Assembly (NCBI GenBank): GCA_016235265.1
Contig: JACRLI010000014.1
Location: 104,207 to 168,206, forward strand
Reading direction: 5' to 3'
Source of the DNA: Candidatus Eisenbacteria bacterium
GTDB lineage: Bacteria; Eisenbacteria; RBG-16-71-46; JACRLI01
Length of the DNA stretch: 64,000 nt
Below the pieces are notes generated by a model. The model saw only the letters and a list, made by a program, of their open reading frames with translations. It was not told the origin of the DNA and made no database searches. This document shows positions 26,703 through 34,752 of the stretch, piece after piece. Both the position numbers and the translations under genes were made by a program. How positions within the stretch are numbered: the first letter of the stretch is position 1; the number at the start of each line of letters is the position of its first letter.

Positions 26703-26954
26703 TCACTCGATCAGCACCGCCTGCACCCGCCACTGCATGTCGGCGGCGTCCAGGCGCAGCTCGAAGATCTCGCCGCCCTCGGTCCCGGCGGAGAAGTGGA
26801 ACCGCGGGTGACGGCCCGCGCGGTCCACCCAGCGCGCGTGCACCTGCGTCACAACGATCTCGCGCCCTCCCCGCGTGAAGGCCAGGGGCGTGACGCGCCC
26901 GGCGGAGAATTCGGCGCGGCAGGCCACCGGCTCGTCCAGCAGCTCCACCTTCAC
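26703..26954 (-). CDS. Small DUF6504-like protein of the polymerase cassette
   Basis: The real protein appears to begin at GTG 26954 (VKVELLDEPVACRAEF), giving 83 residues; the longer frame upstream crosses the palindrome and has no conserved look. The sequence is strand-rich (REIVVTQVHARWVD, PRFHFSAGTEGGEIFELRLD) and ends WRVQAVLIE. It resembles the short DUF6504 proteins often encoded beside actinobacterial-type Y-family polymerases; this identification is from memory of that family. It takes the place usually held by imuA and may be an accessory factor of the polymerases. It is the first gene after the putative SOS box. Confidence 0.65.
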   Translation of the reverse strand: MKVELLDEPVACRAEFSAGRVTPLAFTRGGREIVVTQVHARWVDRAGRHPRFHFSAGTEGGEIFELRLDAADMQWRVQAVLIE

Positions 26955-27004
26955 GGCTCGTGCCTTGCGGGCCGGTGCTCCGCGCCCGCCTGCGGGGCTC
27001 TTCC

Positions 27005-27034
27005 ATGCATACTGCCCATATGGGCAGTATGCAT
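27005..27034. promoter_or_regulatory. Perfect 30-bp palindrome with LexA (SOS)-box pattern
   Basis: The palindrome contains TACTG, ten bases (CCCATATGGG), then CAGTA, exactly the CTG-N10-CAG pattern of the E. coli LexA box, with three further paired bases on each side. It lies 50 bases before the first gene of the DinB/DnaE2 cassette. Confidence 0.75.
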
Positions 27035-27055
27035 CCACGACAACTGCGACGTCAA
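27026..27055 (-). promoter_or_regulatory. Promoter of the polymerase cassette
   Basis: On the minus strand TTGACG (27055-27050) and CATACT (27031-27026) are 18 bases apart. The -10 box lies within one arm of the palindrome, so a bound repressor would block it. Confidence 0.6.
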
Positions 27056-27117
27056 GACGTCCCAGGCGGGTCGTGCGTCCGCTCCCCGACCGGGCAGGGC
27101 TCATCCAAGACAGGACC

Positions 27118-27345
27118 ATGGACCCGATCCGCGTGGACACCTGCCTGTGCAGCGGCTGGACCTTTGCCCGTCTCCGGGAGCGCCTGCAGGCGGGCGGTTC
27201 GCTGGAGGAGCTCATGCGTTGCACCGGGGCCGGCATGGGCTGCGGGTTGTGCCGGCCCTACCTGCGGGAGATGGCCCGCACCGGCGAGACAGTGTTCCGG
27301 AGACTTCTGCCCCCGGAGCCCGGGGATCCGGGGGCGGGCGCTTGA
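27118..27345 (+). CDS. BFD-like [2Fe-2S] protein
   Basis: The 75-residue protein starts at ATG 27118 behind AGGA. It has the bacterioferritin-associated-ferredoxin arrangement: CLC near residues 9-11 and C-x2-C in GCGLC near 43-46, with a helical segment between and GxGxGCG spacing. BFD domains carry a [2Fe-2S] cluster and donate electrons, for example to release iron from bacterioferritin. No bacterioferritin is in the window. It diverges from the polymerase cassette and precedes the TetR-type gene by about 35 bases, without a visible link to either. Confidence 0.78.
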   Translation: MDPIRVDTCLCSGWTFARLRERLQAGGSLEELMRCTGAGMGCGLCRPYLREMARTGETVFRRLLPPEPGDPGAGA

Positions 27346-27378
27346 CTTGGAATGGAAAGTAAGTAAATATTCACTTAC
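27342..27378 (+). promoter_or_regulatory. Promoter and TetR-type operator
   Basis: TTGACT (27342-27347) is followed 16-17 bases later by TAAATAT. An imperfect 20-bp palindrome, GTAAGTAAATATTCACTTAC (27359-27378, one mismatched pair), covers the -10 box and ends one base before the ATG at 27380. It is the likely autoregulatory site. Confidence 0.7.
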
Positions 27379-27379
27379 G

Positions 27380-28063
27380 ATGGGAACCCGACCCAACCCC
27401 GACTCCCGCGCCGCGGCCCGCCCGCCGGTGCGCCGGCGCAAGGCGGCCGAGGAGCGGCGCGCGGAGATCGCCGCGGCCACCCTGGCCATCCTGGCGGAGG
27501 AGGGCCTGCACGCCTGGACCACCGCGGCGCTGGCGCGCCGCGTGGGCGTGTCCGAGGCGTGCCTGTTCCGCCACTACGCGGGCAAGGAGGACATCCTCGC
27601 CGACGCCGTGGGCCGCGCCGCCGACGAGCTGCGTCGGCGTATCGAGGCGTACCGCCCCCCGGGCGACGCCTGGCAGGGCGCCCGGGGCCTGGTGCTCACG
27701 CTGCTGGAATTCGTGGAGCAGACCGGGGGCGCGCCGCTGGTGGTGCTGAGCGGGCACGCGGCGCCGGTGTCCCGCGGACTCCAGGGCAAGGCCGTCCAGG
27801 TCCAGGATCTGCTGCACGCGCGCATGACCGGGTTGTTCCTGCGCGCCCAGGGTGGCCGCCGCTCCCGGGCCCGGGCCGCGCGCCTGGCCAATCTCGCGCT
27901 CGCGGTCACGCAGTCCGCGGGGATGCGCTGGATGATCTCCGGGCGAACGCTGCCGCTGCGTGCCACCGCCATGGACATGTTCGACGAACTGAAACGCTGT
28001 CTGTCCGATGAACGGGGCGCCGCGCGTGTCGCGCCGCCCGCACCCCAGGAGAGTTCGAGATGA
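27380..28063 (+). CDS. TetR-family regulator of the exporter operon
   Basis: ATG 27380 sits just after a 20-bp operator-like palindrome; the mRNA leader would be only a few bases. The 227-residue protein has a TetR helix-turn-helix (ATLAILAEEGLHAWTTAALARRVGVSEACLFRHYAGKEDIL) preceded by a basic arm (RPPVRRRKAAEERR), then a helical ligand domain. Its stop overlaps the start of the HlyD-type gene (ATGA). The gene order TetR, membrane-fusion protein, two ATPases, two permeases matches the E. coli cecR-ybhGFSR locus, so it probably represses this exporter until a drug-like ligand binds. Confidence 0.88.
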   Translation: MGTRPNPDSRAAARPPVRRRKAAEERRAEIAAATLAILAEEGLHAWTTAALARRVGVSEACLFRHYAGKEDILADAVGRAADELRRRIEAYRPPGDAWQGARGLVLTLLEFVEQTGGAPLVVLSGHAAPVSRGLQGKAVQVQDLLHARMTGLFLRAQGGRRSRARAARLANLALAVTQSAGMRWMISGRTLPLRATAMDMFDELKRCLSDERGAARVAPPAPQESSR

Positions 28064-29052
28064 TCCCGAAACCAGTCCGTATCGTGGTGCCCCTGCTGAT
28101 CGTGGCGGCCGTGGCCACGGTCGTCGTGCTGCGCCTCCGCGGCGACGGCGGGGCGGTGGCCGCGTCGGGAACCGTGGAGGCCACCGACGCCCAGCTCGGC
28201 TTCCAGGCCCCCGGCAGGATCGAGTCGATCGCCGTCCGCGAGGGCGAGACGGTGCGGACCGGGGCCGAGCTTGCGGTCCTCGACCGCGCCGAGGCCGTGG
28301 CCCGCCTGCAGCAGGCCGAGGCGCAGCGCGACGCGGCCCGCGCGGCGCTGGACGAGCTGGAGAAGGGGTTCCGTTCCGAGGAAGTGGCGCAGGCCCGCGA
28401 CGGCCTGGTCGCCGCCGGGCGGCGGCTGGCGGACGCGAAGTCCGACCTGGACCGCACTTCGCGGCTGCGCGGGGACGGCGCCGTGAGCGAGCAGGCGCTG
28501 GACAAGGCCCAGGTGGCCTTCGACGTCGCGAAGAGCCAGCACAGCCAGGCGCGCGAGCAGATGCAGCTGATGCAGGCCGGCCCGCGCAAGGAGCGCATCG
28601 CGGCGCAGCGCGCGCAGCTGGCGCAGGCGGAGGCCGCGGTGCGCGGACTGCGGGCCACCCTGGACAACATGACGGTGCGCGCCCCCTTCGACGGCGTGAT
28701 CACCGTGCGCCACCGGGAGCCCGGGGAGGTGCTCGGCGCCGGCTCGCCGGTGCTGACGCTCATGAACCCCGCCGACCGGTGGGTGCGCATCTACGTGCGC
28801 GAAGACCGGGTGGGGGCGGTGCGCCTGGGCCAGCCGGCCGCCATCACGTCCGACACCTACAGGGGCAAGAAATACGAGGGCCGCGTGGTGTTCATCGCCA
28901 GCGAGGCGGAGTTCACACCCAAGAGCGTGCAGACGGCAGAGGAACGCGTGAAGCTGGTGTACGCCGTGAAGGTGCAGATTGACGGGGATCCCAGGCACGA
29001 GCTGAAACCGGGCATGCCCGCGGACGTCCGCCTGGAGTCGCCCAGGCGATGA
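28060..29052 (+). CDS. HlyD/YbhG-type membrane-fusion protein
   Basis: The 330-residue protein has an N-terminal anchor (IRIVVPLLIVAAVATVVVL-like) and a first biotinyl-lipoyl half (GTVEATDAQLGFQAPGRI). A long coiled-coil hairpin follows (residues ~85-200, ARLQQAEAQRDAARAALDELEK), then the second lipoyl half (LDNMTVRAPFDGVI) and a beta-barrel domain. It bridges the inner-membrane ABC transporter and an outer-membrane channel. Genes before and after overlap by 4 bases. No TolC-like channel is present in the window, so the exporter must borrow one encoded elsewhere. Confidence 0.9.
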   Translation: MIPKPVRIVVPLLIVAAVATVVVLRLRGDGGAVAASGTVEATDAQLGFQAPGRIESIAVREGETVRTGAELAVLDRAEAVARLQQAEAQRDAARAALDELEKGFRSEEVAQARDGLVAAGRRLADAKSDLDRTSRLRGDGAVSEQALDKAQVAFDVAKSQHSQAREQMQLMQAGPRKERIAAQRAQLAQAEAAVRGLRATLDNMTVRAPFDGVITVRHREPGEVLGAGSPVLTLMNPADRWVRIYVREDRVGAVRLGQPAAITSDTYRGKKYEGRVVFIASEAEFTPKSVQTAEERVKLVYAVKVQIDGDPRHELKPGMPADVRLESPRR

Positions 29053-30014
29053 GCGCGCCGGAGCCCGGGGGCGCCCAGCCGGCGCGCCCGCCGGTCATCG
29101 AGGTCGAAGGCCTCACGCGGCGCTTCGGCGAGCTGGTGGCCGTGGACGGGCTTACCTTCACCGTGGGCCGCGGGGAGTTGTTCGGCCTGGTGGGCCCCGA
29201 CGGCGCCGGGAAGACCACCACGTTGCGCATGCTGGCGGGCGTGATGCGGCCCAGCTCCGGCGACGCCCGGCTGCTGGGGGTGAGCGTGGCGCGCGACCCC
29301 GAGGGCGTGAAGCCCTCGCTGGCGTACATGTCACAGCGCTTCGGTCTGTACCAGGACCTCACCGTGCTCGAGAACCTCAATTTCTACGCCGACCTCTACA
29401 GCGTGCCTGCCGCGGAGCGGCCGGCCAGGCTGGAGCGGCTGTTCCGCTTCTCCAGCCTGGGCCCGTTCCGCGATCGCCTGGCCGGGCAGCTCTCGGGGGG
29501 GATGAAGCAGAAGTTGGGCCTGTCCTGCGCGCTGGTGCACCAGCCCGAGATCCTGCTGCTGGACGAGCCCACCTTCGGGGTGGATCCCATCTCGCGGCGC
29601 GATCTGTGGCTGATCGTGCACGACATGGTGGCCGCCGGCACCACGGTGGTGGTGAGCACCGCATACATGGACGAGGCGGAGCGGTTCGACCGGCTGGTGC
29701 TCCTGCACCGCGGGCGCGTACTGGCGCTGGACACGCCCGCCGCGCTGCAGGACGCGCTCGCCGGGGACATGCTCGCGGTGAAGGCCGGGCCGTTGCGCCA
29801 GGCGCGCGACGTGGCGCTGCGGCACCCGGGCGTGCGCCACGCGGCGGTGTTCGGCGACCGGCTGCACGTGATGGTGGCGTCCGCCCGGACCGCCGCCGCG
29901 CCGCTGGACGCCGCGCTTCGCGCGGCGGGCTGCCAGGTGGAATCCGTGGAGCCCGCGGAGCCGGGCATGGAGGACGTGTTCATCGACCGCGTCGAGCGGG
30001 CGGGGACGGAATGA
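29049..30014 (+). CDS. ABC transporter ATPase, YbhF N-terminal-half type
   Basis: The 321-residue nucleotide-binding protein has Walker A GPDGAGKTT, signature LSGGMKQKLGLS, Walker B ILLLDEPTFGVDP and an H-loop replaced by STAYMDEAE (Ala-Tyr instead of the usual His). In E. coli YbhF this domain is fused to a second ATPase; here the second one is the next gene, with ATGA overlap. The missing switch His suggests that this site may be the non-hydrolysing half of an asymmetric pair. It energises export through the two permeases downstream. Confidence 0.9.
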   Translation: MSAPEPGGAQPARPPVIEVEGLTRRFGELVAVDGLTFTVGRGELFGLVGPDGAGKTTTLRMLAGVMRPSSGDARLLGVSVARDPEGVKPSLAYMSQRFGLYQDLTVLENLNFYADLYSVPAAERPARLERLFRFSSLGPFRDRLAGQLSGGMKQKLGLSCALVHQPEILLLDEPTFGVDPISRRDLWLIVHDMVAAGTTVVVSTAYMDEAERFDRLVLLHRGRVLALDTPAALQDALAGDMLAVKAGPLRQARDVALRHPGVRHAAVFGDRLHVMVASARTAAAPLDAALRAAGCQVESVEPAEPGMEDVFIDRVERAGTE

Positions 30015-31015
30015 TGGACGAACGGAACGCGGGTCCGGGCGCGGGTGTCGCCCCCCCGGGCGCGGGCCCCGCCCCGGCGCCCCTCGCCGCGAGCGCCGGC
30101 GATCTCACGCGCCGCTTCGGTGACTTCACCGCCGTGGATCACGTCAGCTTCGAGGTCCGCGCCGGGGAGATCTTCGGCTTCCTGGGGCCGAACGGCGCCG
30201 GCAAGACCACCACCATCAAGATGCTCACCGCGCTGCTCAAACCTTCCTCAGGTCGCGCATCCGTGGCGGGCTTCGACGTGGCCCGCGACGCGCGCGAGAT
30301 CAAGCGCCGCGTGGGCTACATGTCGCAGCTCTTCTCGCTGTACGCCGACCTGACGGTGGACGAGAACATCGCGTTCTTCTCCGGCATCTATGGCGTGGCG
30401 CGGGAGCGCCGGGCGGAGCGGCGCGACTGGGTGGTGGGCATGGCGGGCCTGGCCGAGCACACGCGGCGCCTCACCGGCGAACTGCCGCTGGGCTGGAAGC
30501 AGCGCCTGGCGCTGGGCTGCGCGGTGCTGCACGAGCCGCCGGTGCTGTTCCTGGACGAGCCCACCTCCGGGGTGGACCCCATCTCCCGCCGCTCCTTCTG
30601 GGACCTGATCGGTGGCATGGCCGAGGCCGGCACCACCGTGTTCGTGAGCACGCACTACATGGAGGAGGCCGAGTACTGCCACCGGCTGGCGCTCATGAAC
30701 CGCGGGCGGCTGATCGCGCTCGACACGCCCGCGGCGCTGCGCGCGGCCATGCGCGAGCCCATCCTGGAAGTGCGCACCGACCACGGCGCGGAGTCGGTGG
30801 AGGCGCTGCGCCTGCTCCCGGGGGTGCTGGAGGCGGGCATGTTCGGGCGCGCCGTGCACGTGGCGGTGGCGGACGTCGCCGCGGTCCGCGCCGCGATACC
30901 CGGCGCGCTGGGCTCCCGCGGCATCCGCCTGGCCGGGGTGGCGGAGATCCCGCCGTCGCTGGAGGACGTGTTCATCTCCCGCGTCCGCCAGGAGGGGGGC
31001 GCGATCGATGGGTAG
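30011..31015 (+). CDS. ABC transporter ATPase, YbhF C-terminal-half type
   Basis: ATG 30011 overlaps the previous stop (ATGA). The 334-residue protein starts with a Pro/Gly/Ala-rich ~28-residue leader. It then has Walker A GPNGAGKTT, Walker B VLFLDEPTSGVDP and switch His in STHYMEEAE. The signature is LPLGWKQ in place of LSGGQ, a form also seen in the second ATPase domain of YbhF-type proteins. The intact His and altered signature complement the altered His and intact signature of the partner, as expected for one working and one degenerate site. Confidence 0.9.
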   Translation: MMDERNAGPGAGVAPPGAGPAPAPLAASAGDLTRRFGDFTAVDHVSFEVRAGEIFGFLGPNGAGKTTTIKMLTALLKPSSGRASVAGFDVARDAREIKRRVGYMSQLFSLYADLTVDENIAFFSGIYGVARERRAERRDWVVGMAGLAEHTRRLTGELPLGWKQRLALGCAVLHEPPVLFLDEPTSGVDPISRRSFWDLIGGMAEAGTTVFVSTHYMEEAEYCHRLALMNRGRLIALDTPAALRAAMREPILEVRTDHGAESVEALRLLPGVLEAGMFGRAVHVAVADVAAVRAAIPGALGSRGIRLAGVAEIPPSLEDVFISRVRQEGGAIDG

Positions 31016-32144
31016 GAGCGGCCCCGGGCTGAACCGCGGTCGCCTGCTGGCGATCGCGCGCAAGGAACTGCTGCAGCTGCGCCGCGACCGCCGCAGCATG
31101 TGGATGGCGTTCGTGCTGCCGCTGCTGCTGGTGGTGATGTTCGGCTACGCCATCACCTGGGACGTGAACAATATCCCGCTGGCGGCGGTGGACCTGGACG
31201 GCACCGCCCGCAGCCGGGAGCTGGTGGACGCCTTCCGCGCCTCCGGCTACTTCACCGTGGCGGCGCGTCCCGCGCGGGTGCGGGAGGTGGAGCCGCTGAT
31301 GGACCGCGGCAAGGTGCGCGTGGCGCTGGTCATCCCCCGCGGCTTCGCCGCCGACCTGGGCGCGGGGCGCACCGCCCCGCTGCAGGTGCTGCTGGACGGC
31401 AGCGACGCCAACACCGCCACCATCGCGATGGGCTACACCCAGGGCATCGTGCGCTCCTACTCCAACCGCGTCGCGCTGCGCGCCAGCGGGATGCGCCTTC
31501 CGGTGGCCACCCGCAGCCGGGTGTGGTTCAACCAGGAGCTGGCCAGCCGCAACATGATCGTGCCGGGGCTGATCCCGGTGATCATGATGATCATCGCGGC
31601 CATGCTCACCTCGCTCACCATCGCGCGCGAGTGGGAGCGCGGGACCATGGAGCAGCTGGCGTCCACCCCGGTGCACCGGCTGGAGGTGGTGCTGGGCAAG
31701 CTGCTGCCCTACCTGTGCATCGGCATCGCGGACGTGGTGCTGGCCAGCGTGGTGGGGGTGCTGCTCTTCCACGTGCCGTTCCGCGGCAACGCGGCGCTGC
31801 TGATGGTCCTGGCCACCGCGTTCCTGGTGGGCGCGCTGGGTCTGGGCATGTTCATCTCGGCGGTGGCGCGCTCGCAGGTTCTGGCCACGCAGATGGCCAT
31901 GGTGGCCACGTTCCTGCCCGCGTTCCTGCTCTCGGGCTTCATGTTCAGCATTGATGTCATGCCCGCTCCGCTGCAGGCCATCAGCCTGCTGGTGCCCGCG
32001 CGCTACTTCCTGGTGGTGACGCGGGGGATCTTCCTCAAGGGCGTGGGCGTGCACGTCCTGCTGCTCCAGGGACTGCTGATGCTGGCGTTTGCCGCCGCCG
32101 GCCTGGCGCTGGCCACCCGCGCGTTCCGCAAGGAGCTCCGGTGA
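31008..32144 (+). CDS. ABC-2 type permease, YbhS-like
   Basis: The 378-residue permease has an N-terminal elbow helix (RRDRRSMWMAFVLPLLLVVMFGYAI). A large periplasmic domain follows (residues ~50-175), then five membrane helices (MIVPGLIPVIMMIIAAMLTSL and onward), including the conserved EWERGTMEQLASTPV coupling loop. It overlaps the ATPase gene by 8 bases and the next permease by 4 (GTGA). With the second permease it forms the exporter channel. Substrates of this family include cationic drugs; the substrate here is unknown. Confidence 0.9.
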   Translation: MGRSGPGLNRGRLLAIARKELLQLRRDRRSMWMAFVLPLLLVVMFGYAITWDVNNIPLAAVDLDGTARSRELVDAFRASGYFTVAARPARVREVEPLMDRGKVRVALVIPRGFAADLGAGRTAPLQVLLDGSDANTATIAMGYTQGIVRSYSNRVALRASGMRLPVATRSRVWFNQELASRNMIVPGLIPVIMMIIAAMLTSLTIAREWERGTMEQLASTPVHRLEVVLGKLLPYLCIGIADVVLASVVGVLLFHVPFRGNAALLMVLATAFLVGALGLGMFISAVARSQVLATQMAMVATFLPAFLLSGFMFSIDVMPAPLQAISLLVPARYFLVVTRGIFLKGVGVHVLLLQGLLMLAFAAAGLALATRAFRKELR

Positions 32145-33265
32145 ACGACCTCGCCGCCAGCTTCGAGCGCGTGCGCGAGATGGTGCGCAAGGAATTCCGG
32201 CAGCTGTTCCGGGATCCCCGCCTGGCGCGCATGGTGCTGGTGTCGCCGATGATCCAGCTGATCATCTTCGGCTACGCCGTGAGCACCGACATCCGGCACA
32301 CCAGGACCTTCGTGGTGGACCACGATCACACCCGGGCGTCGCGCGAACTGGTCCGCTCGTTCACCGCGGCGGGCTACTTCAAGATCGTGGGCCGCTCGGA
32401 GCGCTCCGCGGACCTGGTGAATGCCATGGACCACGGTTCCGCGACGGTGGGCATCGAGATCCCGCCCGGGTTCGCGCGTGCGCTCACCGCGGGCGGCGAG
32501 GGGGCCACGGTGCAGGTGATCCTGGACGGCACCAATTCCAACACCGCCACCGTGGCGCAGGGCTACGCCGAGCGCATCGTGACCGCCTACGGCGCCAGGG
32601 TGGCGGGCTCGCGCTTCGTCCCCCCGGTGGACGTGCGCGAGCGCGCGTGGTTCAACCCGGACCTGGCCAGCCGGAACTACAACATCCCCGCGGTGGTGGG
32701 CACCATCATCCTGCTGGTGTGCCTGCTGCTGACTTCGCTCGCGGTGGTGCGGGAGCGCGAACTGGGCACGCTGGAGCAGCTGCGGGTGAGCCCGCTCGAG
32801 CCCTGGGAGATGATCGCCGGCAAGACCATCCCGTTCGCGCTCATCGGGCTGCTGGACCAGGCGCTGATCCTGGGCGCCGCGGTGCTGTGGTTCCACATCC
32901 CGTTCACGGGCGCCCTGGGGCTGCTGCTGCTGGCCAGCCTGTGCTTCCTGATGACCGCGCTGGGGCTGGGGCTGTTCATCTCCTCGATCTCGACGACGCA
33001 GCAGGAGGCGTTCATGTCCACGTTCCTGGTGTTCCAGCCCATGATGCTGCTGAGCGGGTTCATGTTCCCGGTGAGCAGCATGCCGGCGGCCTTCCGCTGG
33101 TTCACGCTGCTGAACCCGCTGCGTCATTACCTCGAGATCATCCGCGGCATCTTTCTCAAGGGGGCCGGGCTGGACGCGCTGTGGCCGCAATACGGGGCGC
33201 TGCTGGCCATGGGCTGCGCCGTGATGTGGCTGGCGACCAACCGGTTCCGCAGGATCTCTGGATAA
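32141..33265 (+). CDS. ABC-2 type permease, YbhR-like
   Basis: GTG 32141 overlaps the previous stop. The 374-residue permease repeats the plan of its neighbour: first helix with SPMIQLIIFGYAVSTDI, a periplasmic domain with DGTNSNTATVAQGYAERIV, the coupling loop RERELGTLEQLRVSPLEPWE, and four more helices. The paired residues DGSDANTATIAMGY in the first permease and DGTNSNTATVAQGY here show that the two are ancient paralogues forming a heterodimer. No terminator is obvious just after the stop. This is the last gene of the exporter operon. Confidence 0.9.
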   Translation: MNDLAASFERVREMVRKEFRQLFRDPRLARMVLVSPMIQLIIFGYAVSTDIRHTRTFVVDHDHTRASRELVRSFTAAGYFKIVGRSERSADLVNAMDHGSATVGIEIPPGFARALTAGGEGATVQVILDGTNSNTATVAQGYAERIVTAYGARVAGSRFVPPVDVRERAWFNPDLASRNYNIPAVVGTIILLVCLLLTSLAVVRERELGTLEQLRVSPLEPWEMIAGKTIPFALIGLLDQALILGAAVLWFHIPFTGALGLLLLASLCFLMTALGLGLFISSISTTQQEAFMSTFLVFQPMMLLSGFMFPVSSMPAAFRWFTLLNPLRHYLEIIRGIFLKGAGLDALWPQYGALLAMGCAVMWLATNRFRRISG

Positions 33266-33433
33266 CTCGTTAGACGACAGTCGCTTGTGCCCTCCGGTCC
33301 AGGTCCCCCGCCCCACCCACTCAACCCCGAACCCCCGGACACATTCCTCGAAGTACCAGCCTCGGATTCGGCCATGATTGGCCTATCTGATGTTCTCACA
33401 TGTAAATATCTGTTTCTTCTTATGAACATATTT

Positions 33434-33441
33434 GGTAAACT
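33434..33441 (+). promoter_or_regulatory. Extended -10 promoter of the first PEP-CTERM gene
   Basis: TGG-TAAACT is an extended -10 element within an AT-rich island (33360-33450) that contrasts with the surrounding sequence. A short inverted repeat, GGCCA-TGAT-TGGCC (33370-33383), lies just upstream. The rest of the gap 33266-33547 shows nothing recognisable. Confidence 0.45.
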
Positions 33442-33547
33442 ACTCTGCGTAGGAAAGGGCCCCGAGCCCATCGCACTGCACCATCCCCGTGCCCACTTCC
33501 GCCCACCCCGGTGGCGCGGGAGGCACTGTAAGGAGGCGAGTCCCGAC

Positions 33548-34321
33548 ATGACCTCGTGCACGCGCAGACTCTCGGTCGCCGGTCTGTGCCTGGCCCTGGC
33601 GGCGTTCGCCGTCCAGCCGTCCGGCGCGACGATCCTCGACCTCACCACGCTGGGCGCCAGCGGCTTCATCGGCAGCGCGTACTTCAAGCAGGTGGAGCAC
33701 CAGTCCACGGGCAGCGGCGTGATCAACCCGTTCGTGAGGCTGCAGCACTCCGATTGGGAGCAGGGCTTCAACACGGACTATCGCCCGCTCTCCGGGGACC
33801 TGGCGCACGTGAACAGCAGCGCCTCGTTCACTCATTCGATCAAGTTCGACGACTTCGGGGTCGTGGACCGTGAGGGCACCCCGTCCATCCGCTTCCTGCT
33901 GGACATCAACCAGACGGGCAACTCGCCGATGCTGTCGCTGGACAAGCTCAAGATCTACGCGGCGGACGCGCCGGATATCCACAGCAACTCCTCACTGGCT
34001 TCCCTCGGCACGCTGGTGTACGACATGGGCTCGGACAACAAGATCTACCTCGACTACTCGCTGGAGAGCGGCAGCGGCGCCGGGGACATGTTCGCCTACC
34101 TGCCACAGAGCCTGGTCCAGCCCTACGCCGGCAAGTACCTGTACCTGTACTCCAAGTTCGGCGCCACCGGCGGGGCCTACGCCACCAACGACGGGTTCGA
34201 GGAGTGGGCGAGCATTGACGCCGCCAACGGCACTCCCGCACCGGTCCCCGAGCCCCGGACCCTGATTCTGCTGGGCGGCGGGATGGTCGGCCTCGTGGCC
34301 CTGCGCCGACGTCACTCCTGA
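33548..34321 (+). CDS. PEP-CTERM sorted surface/secreted protein
   Basis: ATG 33548 follows AGGAGGCGAG. The 257-residue precursor has a signal peptide (SVAGLCLALAAFAVQPSGA), a strand-rich body (ILDLTTLGASGFIGSAYFKQ, FTHSIKFDDFGV, IYLDYSLES) and a PEP-CTERM tail: VPEPRTLILLGGG, a hydrophobic stretch, then RRRHS. This tail directs processing by an exosortase, normally with export of polysaccharide. The exosortase gene is not in the window. The body has no named domain; many members of this group are extracellular matrix proteins. A strong terminator follows 25 bases downstream. Confidence 0.88.
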   Translation: MTSCTRRLSVAGLCLALAAFAVQPSGATILDLTTLGASGFIGSAYFKQVEHQSTGSGVINPFVRLQHSDWEQGFNTDYRPLSGDLAHVNSSASFTHSIKFDDFGVVDREGTPSIRFLLDINQTGNSPMLSLDKLKIYAADAPDIHSNSSLASLGTLVYDMGSDNKIYLDYSLESGSGAGDMFAYLPQSLVQPYAGKYLYLYSKFGATGGAYATNDGFEEWASIDAANGTPAPVPEPRTLILLGGGMVGLVALRRRHS

Positions 34322-34345
34322 GTCCGGCATCCCATCAGTGGTTCT

Positions 34346-34382
34346 CCGCCCGTCCCGCGAGCGCGGGGCGGGCGGTTTCTTT
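34346..34382 (+). terminator. Rho-independent terminator after the PEP-CTERM gene
   Basis: A 13-bp GC-rich stem with one T-G pair (34346-34358 with 34363-34375) and loop GAGC is followed by TTTCTTT. Confidence 0.85.
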
Positions 34383-34512
34383 GCGGACCGGTCGCAACTG
34401 CCAGGCGGGTGGTCACCCTGCAGCGGCCCCGCTGATGCTCCCTCGCCAGGCGCCCTGTGACCACGCACTCCTTGACTCGCGGCCCCGCAGGGGTCTACCG
34501 TTAGCCCTGCCA

Positions 34513-34670
34513 TTCCCGGGTGCCCGGATTTCCGGGTGAAAAGGGAAGGGGGTGCGATTCCCCCACGGTCCCGCCACTGTGATGGGCAAGCGGGTGTCAT
34601 GAAGCCACTGGCGCCGAGCCGGGAAGGCGACGCCCGCGTCGAGCCCTCAGTCAGGAGACCTGCCCGGGTC
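34513..34670 (+). ncRNA. Cobalamin (B12) riboswitch
   Basis: The order of conserved elements is that of the adenosylcobalamin riboswitch family: GGTGCC at the start, GAAAAGGGAA, CCGCCACTGT, GAAGCCACTGG, GGGAAGGCG, and the B12-box ending AGTCAGGAGACCTGCC near 34648-34664. CCCGGG arms at both ends close the basal stem. An inverted repeat GGAACGC / GCGTTCC (34676-34700) follows without a T run, so control of translation initiation is more likely than termination. The next gene is a TonB-dependent receptor. When B12 is plentiful, the receptor and its partner should be shut off. Confidence 0.95.
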
Positions 34671-34752
34671 TTCGAGGAACGCAGCGGCCTGCCGCGTTCC
34701 AGCTGCCCGTGCCATCGGTGAAGCCGGGCGGCTCGATCCGCGGAGATCGAAG

